A stretch of DNA of 64,000 nucleotides from Tetranychus cinnabarinus (taxonomy: Eukaryota; Arthropoda; Arachnida; Trombidiformes; Tetranychidae), in NCBI GenBank assembly GCA_022266195.1, contig WHVY01000002.1, positions 3,921,001-3,985,000 of the forward strand, read 5' to 3'. Positions 1 to 8,759 of the stretch are shown in pieces. The notes beneath the pieces are model-generated. The model was not told the origin of the DNA. It searched no databases and saw nothing but the letters and a program-made list of their open reading frames with translations. Both the position numbers and the translations under genes were made by a program. Within the stretch, counting starts at the first letter, position 1; the number at the start of each line of letters is the position of its first letter.

Positions 1-693
1 TGGCGATCAGTTTGATTGAATCATATCTTCATCTGATTAACTGTTACTAACTGAGCATTCCAAATTTTACAAGTTTAAAGTAATTTATTATTTCCATTTA
101 TAAGTAACTCGGCAATTAGTAACAGAATCAAGTCTTTTTAATCGCATAGCTGAAATCATAACTAATCATTGAAAAGTTAAATAATATGAGAAATTAGCTC
201 TCGATTCATCGTAACTTGTTAATTACCAAAATTTGTGGTTACAAACCCATTGTAATTGTTACATTAAGTCCTCATTCAATGGTTTAAATAACATTGATGT
301 ACGATTGGCTTTGTTATTCGTACAATAATTAGCACCAAATTATTACATCAATTTAATTGATTGGGAAAAAGATCTGTTAATGAAAATACAAAATATAGAC
401 AGTAAATTCATACAAATGCACCAATGTCAACCCAAATAATAATACATCAACATTGAAAATGGGAGCACAATTGTTCACAAATACTTACTCTTTGTTAAAT
501 AAACAAACAAATCATATTGATTAATTAAAATTGTCTTTGCCTTGATTACCAGAAATGGAAATGGTTAGCTATGTTTGATAAGCTGAGTTAGCTTGATGAC
601 TGATGATCTCTGACTGAAGCTCTTAAAGGTTGAATAAGAATCTAAGCAATTCTTGAATGCTTCTGGTTTCTACATTTCTACATTCTGTATTAT
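1..693. other. intergenic, nothing recognised
   Basis: AT-rich sequence. No open frame, splice pattern, repeat or RNA gene could be supported on either strand. Confidence 0.5.
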
Positions 694-695
694 TA

Positions 696-1200
696 ACCTG
701 TGGGAAGAAATTATGTTACAAATTCTTGTAAATGAAATATCTTCTTTGTTTTTTATTCAATTGATTTGATTTTTTCGCTGAAGTTAGGTTGAGGTTAGAG
801 GTTTACTCGTGCAAAAGTTAATCTCTTCGAAAACTTCTTAATCTGCCTTAGATTTAAGATTTTTCATGATGCGCTCGAGAGAAGCAAAACCAAATTTTTT
901 GCCGTTATTTTTAATTTTGTTAATGATTTGTTGAAAATTCTTTATGATTTAATAAACGGCCTGAATTTTAAGATAAAAAATGTTTCGCAGAATCCCGCTA
1001 AATAATCTGAGGATTTAAGACCAGTCCAAAAAATTCGTATATGTCGAATAACTTTTGAACTAAAGTGCGGATTAACTTCAGATTTGGATCAAGTATTGTT
1101 CGCAGTTTGATCCTCATTTCCTGAAAATTTCAGCCTTCTAACCCTAAAATTTAGCATGGATTTAATTAAACTATTTGTAACATAATTTCTTCCCACAGGT
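696..1200. mobile_element. MITE with 28-bp perfect TIRs and TA target site
   Basis: A 505-bp element is bounded by perfect 28-bp terminal inverted repeats that start acctgtgggaag at 696 and end with the complement at 1200. A TA dinucleotide flanks it on each side (694-695 and 1201-1202). That is the target-site duplication of the Tc1/mariner superfamily. The interior has no transposase frame, so this is a non-autonomous MITE. The autonomous partner is not in the window. Confidence 0.85.
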
Positions 1201-1202
1201 TA

Positions 1203-2095
1203 TTTCTAATATCTGTTAATAACTATTGTTATTTGTAATCTTTTATAGCCACATTGAGGTAATATACGTACCTCCAGTGTACCTCCATTCAAAACACATT
1301 CATATAGTGAAGATTCAAATGAATAAGCGAGACTTAACAGATCAAATAGGAGCTTGAAATAGTTTAGGTCCGTCAATTTCGTCAATAACTTCATTGACTG
1401 TCCAGGAATTATTTCGATGAATAAAAAAACTTGTAATTTAGCATGATGTAAAGCTTGTGTACAAAGTAAACTGATAAAGATGGATTTATCTTTGAATTGA
1501 GATGAACTTTCCCGATGAAGATGGACGAGTTAACTAAATGGACATCAAATTTTTCTTGAGCAGGTGGACATAAAAATAAGATGAAAGGTGGTGTTGAATG
1601 GAGGCCTTGAGTTTGATTGATGTTGCCCAGTCATTCCTGATCATCAATGATCTCTGAATTGAAGCATTAGATGACATTTGCCATCTGAAGGTGTCAATCT
1701 TTTATCAATACTTAAGACTGATGACGCAAATCAGAGTTATTTAGTCAAGCTTTTCACGAATTTAAGGTTCTGCATCAGATAAAACTGTATAACTATGGAT
1801 GAATTTGGCTTTCAACGAGAGAACGATAAACAATCCGAGTTTCGATGAATTCAATGGAATAGACTAACTAACAAAGTCAAAGTTAAAAAAACAAACAAGG
1901 TTCAAATTTATTAGTCGATATCAAATTAAAAATCATTACAACAGAAAATGAATTTTACCGTAAATATTTAAAAGAGTATGAATATCAATCAATGTGAAAA
2001 TATTAAACAAGTTAAAAAATACAAGTAAAAATCAATTTTTAAATTTTGATCACATTTTGATGGCACTTTTAGAAAAGCAAAATTAGAAAAGTGTT
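1203..2095. other. intergenic, nothing recognised
   Basis: No gene or repeat could be supported. A 62-codon frame at 1206-1394 on the minus strand has no recognisable features and starts next to the MITE edge, so it was not called. Confidence 0.5.
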
Positions 2096-2482
2096 CTACT
2101 GAGATTCAGAGATGATTGCGTTTTTAATCGTTTTTCTTGAGGAACAATCGAATGTGTAAATAATGTCACCATTGGGTGACATGTTGATATTAATTATGTG
2201 CACTCCATACATGACTCGTAAAGTATGAATCAAGGTTAGAGCCTGAATTTTACATTCAGGCTTGAATCGGAGCACGAAGTCTCTTCCACCAAAAACAGTT
2301 ACTTTTTCAGTGGTATCCTTAACTGGTTGACTATCGATGTGCTCAGAGAGATCCTCAGCAGTGCTAAATAAAAGTGAAGCCTTTTCAATAAAGTCGCACA
2401 CATCATCAGAATCGTGATCTTGATGCATGATTATTTTAGTGACACAGTTGTCTGTATTTGTAAAAATTTGAACGAGACTCAT
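2096..2482 (-). CDS. small lineage-specific protein, array member A (diverged)
   Basis: Intronless frame of 128 aa, the most diverged of four paralogues in this array. Shared features are an N-terminal hydrophobic strand (MSLVQIFTNTDN, against MGLITIYANPDN in the others), a conserved FGG(K/R)D motif near the middle, then a (C)x(V/I)xALxLxxxLR segment and a C-terminal hydrophobic strand. There is no signal peptide or membrane helix, so the product is probably cytosolic or nuclear. The family is not recognised and the function is unknown. A repeated TATA block lies about 300 bp upstream and may be its promoter. Conservation of the motif order against the paralogues argues that the frame is real rather than chance. 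Confidence 0.6.
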   Translation of the reverse strand: MSLVQIFTNTDNCVTKIIMHQDHDSDDVCDFIEKASLLFSTAEDLSEHIDSQPVKDTTEKVTVFGGRDFVLRFKPECKIQALTLIHTLRVMYGVHIININMSPNGDIIYTFDCSSRKTIKNAIISESQ

Positions 2483-2759
2483 TTTAACAGTGAAAAGTAA
2501 AATTGAACAGAAATAAATTTAAACTTGATTGGAAAACGAAAAGAACAGAATTATAATAATTGAAGTGACAAAATAAAAATATAATGGTCAAGCTAATACA
2601 TTCAAACAAGTGATAGACTAAAGGCAGAAACAAGGAAATTTATATTCAAGAAAACATCAAAAGTTGACCAATTAGATCAAGACTAGACAATGAAAACACA
2701 ACGGATTATGTCACTATGACAAGAGCGCGACCTTTGATTGTTAAACCAATCGTATTAAA

Positions 2760-2800
2760 ATTAAAATTGAAGAGTTGACAATTTATACTCTGCACAGGAT
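2760..2800 (-). promoter_or_regulatory. third copy of array promoter block (TATA)
   Basis: Contains ttgacaatttatactctgca, the same block found upstream of both acidic-protein genes (near 4478 and 6494). Read on the minus strand it gives TATAAATTGTCAA, with the TATA box at 2782-2787. Here no acidic-protein gene follows. The next frame downstream is array member A at 2482. This is either an orphan promoter left after gene loss or the promoter of member A. Confidence 0.5.
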
Positions 2801-2991
2801 TAGATGACCAAATTAATGAGATGAGTTGAACAGAAACAAAAATTGAGCCTACAAACATGTTTTTCCAAATTTTAATTTTAATTAACCAATAAAGAGTGAG
2901 GTTAATGAAGCAAGGATAAAGAATCAACATTTATTACATTGTAAAACATTCGACGATGGATTTACTCAATGAAAAAAGGAATTGAAGCTCT

Positions 2992-3318
2992 CTACTTAAG
3001 TTCATAGTCAAGTACAAAAAGCAAATTATTAACGGAGCCTTCTTTTATTGGAGTAACAGCGAATAGATGGTAGCCAAGCTTTCGTTTTAAATGGTTCACC
3101 AAAGATAAAGCAGTAACATTACATCCAGGGGTTATCTTGATTGTAATATCTTTTCCACCAAAGGCACTAGTTGTTTCCTCTTGGTGCCAATAATGTGGTG
3201 AAATATTTTTTCGACACTCATTCAGATAACTGATTACACCGGTTGCAACATCATCGTGATTTAAAATTATCTTGTTGACAATATTTGCTGGATTTGCATA
3301 GATGGTAATCAGGCCCAT
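2992..3318 (-). CDS. small lineage-specific protein, array member B
   Basis: Frame of 108 aa starting at the MGLITIYA methionine. A longer frame opens 28 codons upstream (to 3402). However, the DNA just before this ATG aligns with the non-coding leader of member C, so the internal ATG is chosen. If the upstream start were used, the product would gain a hydrophobic N-terminal segment resembling a signal anchor. Conserved blocks are NHDDVATGVI near the start, SAFGGKDITIK in the middle, and the ALSLVNHL and LLFVLDY segments at the end. Closest to member C. It lacks about 13 residues present in C before the FGG block. Function unknown; no recognised domain. Confidence 0.65.
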   Translation of the reverse strand: MGLITIYANPANIVNKIILNHDDVATGVISYLNECRKNISPHYWHQEETTSAFGGKDITIKITPGCNVTALSLVNHLKRKLGYHLFAVTPIKEGSVNNLLFVLDYELK

Positions 3319-3402
3319 AATTGAGAACAAAAAGAGTAACACAAGAGAAAAATAAATAAAAATTGGTAAGGCTTTTACTTGCACGGACAAAGGCGCTAAC
3401 AC

Positions 3403-4107
3403 TAAAACATATGGAGCAAAGAGTAAAGAAGTACGCCTTTACTCTTTGATATGGAGAGATTTCTTAAAAAACACACTTTATCTAACCAATTAAAAAATTT
3501 AGCAAAAGAGCGCAAACAATGGTATAAATAAAATACATGGTTTTTGACTTAAATCGAGAAACATTAACCTTTCTGGAATCAAATTGAAATATTTTGCTAG
3601 CTCGATTCCTGATTCCTATTCATCTTCGGCTGAACTAATTTTCTGATTAAAATTAAAAGGCATTAAGCTGTTGAAAAATCTTTATTCCACATCATGAAAA
3701 AACAATCTTTTTCGAGGCTGTACAAGCTTTCAATGCCGAGAAAGCATATTTACTATTTTCTTTAGAATCACTCCTATCATCATGAATTTTTTTTCATCTT
3801 TATTAACTATGTTCATCCAATTTCATGACCATCCAAAACAACATTAAAAGGATTAACTTGATTGGAGCAAAGTTTAAAGTTCTCATCATCTGTTCTAGTG
3901 TTAACGCCTTTGTCCGTTGTAATTTGTCTAATTGAGAAAAAGTTTACACCTAGACGGCAAATGAGTAGATCAGTACTCTCTACAGGAAACTATTTAAGCT
4001 ACTTTTGCTTGTTTTAAGATAGATCAAAAATGTAAGCTTAAGTCAAAATTGAGAAACTGCACTGGAAATAGCTTATTTACACTATTCGAACAGATGTTAA
4101 AACAGCT
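3403..4107. other. intergenic spacer in array
   Basis: No frame or repeat supported. The left edge of the duplicated segment carrying the acidic gene falls at about 4108, so this spacer is unique to this copy. Confidence 0.4.
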
Positions 4108-4113
4108 AAAAAG

Positions 4114-4395
4114 CTAAACACTATGAGAATCAGCAGTTTCATCTTCAACGGACTTTGATTCACTGGACCCTTTAAGTGGAGCCGTTTTTGGCTGACAATC
4201 GAGATAAGAGAGTTCATCATCAGCTAAATTGGCCAAGAAATAAGAGTACCTTGATTGAGGATCGTCGAGTTCAAACTGCACTTTTCCTTGATTTGAACCA
4301 TCCTTTGACTGTGACTTGACGGTGACCTTTAAATCGATAGGATTTCCAGTTGATTTAGGCGATGAACCTGATTCTATCTCCATTGTGTCAGACAT
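4114..4395 (-). CDS. acidic Ser/Asp-rich small protein, truncated copy
   Basis: Frame of 93 aa beginning MSDTMEIESGSS. The start is the ATG at 4395; the upstream TTG is not used. It is nearly identical to the first part of the 144-aa paralogue at 5977-6411, then ends abruptly with HSV and a stop. Homology to the other copy ends at about 4108, exactly where the frame breaks off. The C-terminal part with the Cys triplet and Asp-rich tail is missing. It is probably a partial gene made by the duplication; whether it is still expressed is unknown. It retains the same promoter block upstream. Confidence 0.5.
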   Translation of the reverse strand: MSDTMEIESGSSPKSTGNPIDLKVTVKSQSKDGSNQGKVQFELDDPQSRYSYFLANLADDELSYLDCQPKTAPLKGSSESKSVEDETADSHSV

Positions 4396-4459
4396 TTTCA
4401 CCAATATAAATTACTAGTCAAGTTAACAGCAAACCAATCGTATCTTGATATTGTTACAA

Positions 4460-4495
4460 TTAAAGAGTTGACAATTTATACTCTGCACAGGATTA
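4460..4495 (-). promoter_or_regulatory. TATA promoter block of truncated acidic gene
   Basis: Carries the conserved agagttgacaatttata block. On the minus strand the TATAAA lies at 4475-4480, about 80 bp upstream of the ATG at 4395. It is preserved among three array copies while surrounding sequence varies. Confidence 0.5.
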
Positions 4496-4658
4496 GATGA
4501 CCAAATGAGATGAGTTAAACAGTTACAAAAATTGAATCTACGATTACATGTGTTTTTCAAAATTTTAATTGTAATCAACCAATAAAAGAGCGATGAGGTT
4601 AATGAAGGAAGAAGAAAGAATCAACATTTACATTGTAAAAAATTCGATGATGGATTTA

Positions 4659-4858
4659 CCGTATTGACGCGCATAGTGGCCCCGTGCTTTAAAATGAGAA
4701 TGCTACTGTTAGAGGCACAATTTTTTTGGTAATAGAGGCGCCAAAAGGTACCTCTGAATAATAATTTTGCGCCTTCGCAGGGGCTCCAAAGGCGCTTACA
4801 TAAAACAACGCTTATATGATTGCGTACTTTTTTATAAGCGCTATGCGCGTCAATACGG
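4659..4858. mobile_element. 200-bp MITE in the 3' region of member C
   Basis: Terminal inverted repeats start ccgtattgacgcgcatag at 4659 and end with the exact complement at 4858. TA flanks lie at 4657-4658 and 4859-4860. The paralogous sequence next to member B (about 2955-2975) reads straight through without the insert, giving a clear empty site. The insertion is about 30 bp past the stop codon of member C, so probably inside its 3' UTR. No coding capacity. Confidence 0.85.
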
Positions 4859-4887
4859 TACTCTATGAAAAAAGGAATCGAAGCTCT

Positions 4888-5247
4888 CTACTTAGGTGCA
4901 TAATCAAGTACATAAAGAAGATAATGAGTAGAGTTTATTTCTAATGGAGTAACAGCGAATAGATTGTAGCCAAACTCTCGTCTTAAATGGTTAACTAATG
5001 ATAAAGCAGTAACATTACATCCCTGGGTATATTTGATTGTAATATCTTTTCCACCAAAGGCACTAGTTGTTTCCTCTTGGTATTTCCTTGGCTCTCGACT
5101 GCACATTAACCTTCCACTCACTGTTGGAATATTTTTTCCACATTCATTCAGATAATTGATTACACCGGTTGCAACATCATCGTGATTTAAAATTATCTTG
5201 TAGACAATATTATTATCTGGATCTGCATAGATGGTAATCAAGCCCAT
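4888..5247 (-). CDS. small lineage-specific protein, array member C
   Basis: Frame of 119 aa starting MGLITIYADPDNN. It shares with B and D the NHDD segment, the SAFGGKDITIK block, ALSLVNHLRREFG and the C-terminal LLYVLDYA strand. It has an insertion rich in Arg and Ser just before the FGG block, a region that is also the most variable in D. The array architecture suggests recent tandem duplication. No known domain is recognised; a compact alpha/beta fold is an inference from the alternating hydrophobic pattern. Confidence 0.65.
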   Translation of the reverse strand: MGLITIYADPDNNIVYKIILNHDDVATGVINYLNECGKNIPTVSGRLMCSREPRKYQEETTSAFGGKDITIKYTQGCNVTALSLVNHLRREFGYNLFAVTPLEINSTHYLLYVLDYAPK

Positions 5248-5371
5248 AATTGAGTTTTAAAGAGTAATACAAATCTTTCTCAAATCTTAAATCTTACATC
5301 TTCTAGTTTAATAAGAGCCATCTATGGTTAAATAATAATTTTAATTAAACAAATTATTATCAGTATCTAAT

Positions 5372-5473
5372 ACTTATTTTTACAATAAATAAGCGCCATC
5401 TTCTATACTAGCTAAGCAGACTAACTACCGTAGGTAATATAGTTTATGGCGCTTATTTATTGTAAAAATAAGT
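5372..5473. repeat. 102-bp hairpin with 28-bp perfect arms
   Basis: The left arm (5372-5399) starts acttatttttacaataaa and ends gcgccat. The right arm (5446-5473) is its exact complement, separated by 46 bp. It lies about 125 bp upstream of member C. It is probably a small palindromic MITE or foldback element; no clear target-site duplication was identified. Confidence 0.7.
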
Positions 5474-5976
5474 GTGTTTTCTAGGCGCTTTCATCAGTCT
5501 CACGGTATTAATACTAATGCTGTAAGGTGGCAGCATTTTCGCGTGCAAGATTTGAGAGTTTAGTGTGTTGGAAAAAGCAAACCATTTCTTAAAAACTCAT
5601 TTTGTGACAAATTTCTGGAAATGATAAAGAAAAAGAATGTATTGAACACAGAATACTCTAAAAAAATTGTTTAATAAGAGAACTAAGAATCTAATGAAAG
5701 ATGAAATCTCAAACTTGCAGAGTGAAATAAATGATAACAAGGCAAATTTTAAGATCAGTAAAACAACAGTCGAAATGAATTACAAATTTACAAACTTGAT
5801 AGATTGGATTTGAAAAATTAAAATGGAGATCAGTTTTGTTGAAAGCACCAAAACTGATTCAATAGACTAGATAAAACCAGAATAGTGTTTGTGACGTTTT
5901 TTCCTTATTTTTTCAGGTTTCACTGACAAAGGCAGTCTCTTTGCTTCCATCTTTAAAATGATTACCAGAAGTAGCA

Positions 5977-6411
5977 TCAAAAGTCCATATCATCGTCGTC
6001 CGTGTCAAATTCATTTCCAAGTATAAAATTAAATTCCTCATCATCAGTGTCAAAGTTACAACAACATCCATCGATGTTTTTGTGAAAGACGTTAGATTTA
6101 TCGGATTTGTCCTGTTTATCATATCTATCATAAGCACTAGGAGAATCAGCAGTTTCATCTTCAACGGACTTTGATTCACTGGACCCTTTAAGTGGAGACG
6201 TTTTTGGTGGACAATCGAGATAAGAGAGTTCATCATCTGCTAAATTGGCCAAGAAATAAGAGTACCTTGATTGAGGATCGTCGAGTTCAAACTGTCCTTT
6301 TCCTTGATTGGAACCATCCTTTGACTGTGACTTGACGGCGACCTTTAAGTCGATAGGATTTCCAGTTGATTTAGGCGATGAACCTGATTCTATCTCCATT
6401 ATGTCAGACAT
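5977..6411 (-). CDS. acidic Ser/Asp-rich small protein, full-length copy
   Basis: Frame of 144 aa starting MSDIMEIESGSS at the ATG at 6411. The N-terminal 93 residues match the truncated paralogue at 4114-4395. The extra C-terminal part has a Lys/Asp stretch (DKQDKSDKSN), a CCC triplet and a strongly acidic end (DTDDEEF, then DTDDDDMDF). It looks largely disordered, with no signal peptide or transmembrane segment. It was not recognised as any family. A nuclear or chaperone-like role would be speculation. Its own TATA block lies about 80 bp upstream. Confidence 0.6.
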   Translation of the reverse strand: MSDIMEIESGSSPKSTGNPIDLKVAVKSQSKDGSNQGKGQFELDDPQSRYSYFLANLADDELSYLDCPPKTSPLKGSSESKSVEDETADSPSAYDRYDKQDKSDKSNVFHKNIDGCCCNFDTDDEEFNFILGNEFDTDDDDMDF

Positions 6412-6660
6412 TTTCACCAATATAAATTACTAATCAAGTTAACAGCAAACCAATCGTATCTTGATATTGTTACAATTAAAGAGTTGACAATTTATACTCT
6501 GCACAGGATTAGATGACCAAATGAGATGAATTAAACAGTTACAAAAATTGAATCTACGATTACATGTGTTTTTCAAAATTTTAATTGTAATCAACCAATA
6601 AAAGAGCGATGAGGTTAATGAAGGAAGAAGAAAGAATCAACATTTACATTGTAAAACATT
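6124..6660. repeat. tandem-duplicated segment, copy 2
   Basis: Counterpart of 4108-4650. Homology stops at about 6660, where the sequence switches to gtttctaatgagcatgg and no longer matches the other modules. Confidence 0.75.
6476..6512 (-). promoter_or_regulatory. TATA promoter block of full-length acidic gene
   Basis: Same conserved block as at 2760 and 4460. The minus-strand TATAAA is at 6491-6496, about 80 bp upstream of the ATG at 6411. Confidence 0.55.
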
Positions 6661-6789
6661 TGTTTCTAATGAGCATGGTTGGTGTAGGGTTAAGGGTAAA
6701 CAGGTTCAAATTGATTGGATAATGATTAAAACTTACAGTTGACAAGTTAAAAGGTTTACAATCAAATAAAAGATGACAATTTACTGATG

Positions 6790-7176
6790 TTACTCAGTGG
6801 ATAAAAATGGGATTGAAGCTCTCCACTGAGTTGCATGGTTAAGTACAAACAGTATCCCACCATCACTTAATCCAGTAACAGCTGATAGATTACAACCAAA
6901 CTCTCGTCTTAAATGGTTAACCAATGATAAAGCAGCAACTTTACATCCAGAGGTAAACTTGATTGTAATATCATTTCCACCAAAGGTGCTTGTTGTTTCC
7001 TCTCGGTGTTTCAAGGCTCGGTCATTCTTGGTCTCAAAATTGGGTCCAATTGAATTTTCAAATTTAATTCCACTTTCGTCCAGATATTTAATGACATCGC
7101 TTGAAGCATCATCGTGATTTACAATTATCTTGTAGACAATGTTATCTGGATTTGCATAGATGGTAATCAAGCCCAT
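6790..7176 (-). CDS. small lineage-specific protein, array member D
   Basis: Frame of 128 aa starting MGLITIYANPDN. It retains NHDD, STFGGNDITIK, ALSLVNHLRREFG and LFVLNHA. It differs by a longer, charged central insertion and a C-terminal extension ending FLSTE, which looks like read-through relative to B and C. It is the rightmost and most upstream member of the array. Function unknown. Confidence 0.65.
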   Translation of the reverse strand: MGLITIYANPDNIVYKIIVNHDDASSDVIKYLDESGIKFENSIGPNFETKNDRALKHREETTSTFGGNDITIKFTSGCKVAALSLVNHLRREFGCNLSAVTGLSDGGILFVLNHATQWRASIPFLSTE

Positions 7177-7179
7177 GAT

Positions 7180-8759
7180 TGTTGAACACTGTTATGAGAA
7201 TCACAAAATACAAATAATTCAAAGTGTTTAAGTGTTTAAGTGTACTAAATGACAGCGAACTGTTATTTGCTGGAGATTGGTGGTTCACTCGAGATTTTAT
7301 GTGATGAAAATGATAAACGTATCAAAAGCCAAGCTTATTTTTAGATGTTTGTAATGATCAAAACAGAATCACATTAACATTAAGGGAATTGTTCATTTTT
7401 ATGCCAAAAATCTGTCAAACTCATAAACAACTCGCTTTTGCTTTATTTCATTTAACTTTTTTTCCCGACAAAACTTGGTTCATCGAAACATTTATTTTGT
7501 TTTCATCATTGTAACCAAAATGACAATCAAGAAACCTTCAAGGTTTGAGTAGCAACAATTTACTTTAAATTGCTCAGTTTTAATCTACTTTGAACTCATT
7601 TATTTGTCAAGATAGTTGAGCAACATTGTTTAATAACCAAGACTGGCAAGTAAATCAATCTTATTGGCAAACAATTAACTGGTGCAATGATAATGACGAG
7701 ACTAAAAATCGGGTTAAGAGTTTCTTTCAATAATTAATAAGCACAATCTGATTCGTCTACGAACTCGCGAGTCCCATGATTTACATAACTAAACCAAACA
7801 ACAACATTTAAATCATAAGATCATTGAATATAAATAGAATCCAAAGATCAGTGAATTGTTGGCAATAATAATATCTAAATTCAAATTGATTGGGAAAAAG
7901 TGAATGTACATTGAAAGTAAATAAACGTTTAATTTACGCGTTAATTAGTAATGGAATTAATAAAAGAAAACATTTCATTTAGACTGTAATTTGTCAAAAA
8001 TGTGACACTAATTCAAATTTCGATAGACATTCAATGAAGTCATCACCAACAATATTATTGTCAAGATTGTACTTAAAGTGGCGGTTTAGGTGAAGATCAT
8101 GTTTTATCACAATTTCATCACTAATACACATTATATGGTTAATGTTGAGATTGGTGCCAAATTTTTTAATGGATCCTATTCAAATAGCTACTTCATTGGA
8201 TTGGGTTGAAAACTGTGATTTATACAAAACAACAATTCTCATGTGAAAATCTCTACAATTGGATTTTTAGGAGTGAAGTGAAAAAGTTAATTAAGTGAAT
8301 CGGTGAAAATATAATGAGCAAAAGTAAATTTTGTGCCAATGCTGAAAACGAGAGATGTAATCTTGAATTGAATCAAGTAACTGTGTTGGTAAACAATTGT
8401 AAATATCTAAATTTAGCTACAATTATCAAGCAAGTATTGTAATGATAATGAAAAAACACTTTAATGATCAAATTTCATGAATCATGAAATCTTTATAGAA
8501 ACTATGATTTGCCGATAAATTTGCGAAATGGGTTAATATTATTCGCTATCAATTGAAGATTCAATTGTAAAATGGTTAACAAGAGGCATTGTAAGAGAAA
8601 ATCAATGAATCACGATAATAATTTGAATAATATTGCATTTATTCTAACACATTTGATTGTGGTTACAAATTAAAAAAATTTTGCCCTTATCTTACTTTTT
8701 TTGATTTACAAAGTTACACTTTGGTCCATCTGATAAAATCATCAGTTAATTAGTTGCGA
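7180..8759. other. intergenic, nothing recognised
   Basis: AT-rich spacer between the array and the dynein gene. No open frame, RNA gene or clear repeat could be supported. Its right part presumably includes the 3' UTR of the dynein gene. Confidence 0.5.

Larger units (their letters stand above)
4108..4650. repeat. tandem-duplicated segment, copy 1
   Basis: Aligns at high identity with about 6124-6660. It includes the truncated acidic gene, its leader and the TATA block. It continues into sequence also shared with 2740-2990. Together with the flanking MGLITIYA genes this defines a repeating module of roughly 2 kb. Confidence 0.75.

Noticed and set aside
2706..2930. 74-codon minus frame between array members A and B
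   Set aside because: It covers the repeated promoter block and spacer; the frame is not kept in the other two copies.
5913..6236. 107-codon minus frame overlapping the acidic gene
   Set aside because: A shadow of the acidic-protein gene in another frame, using a different start and not conserved in the truncated copy.
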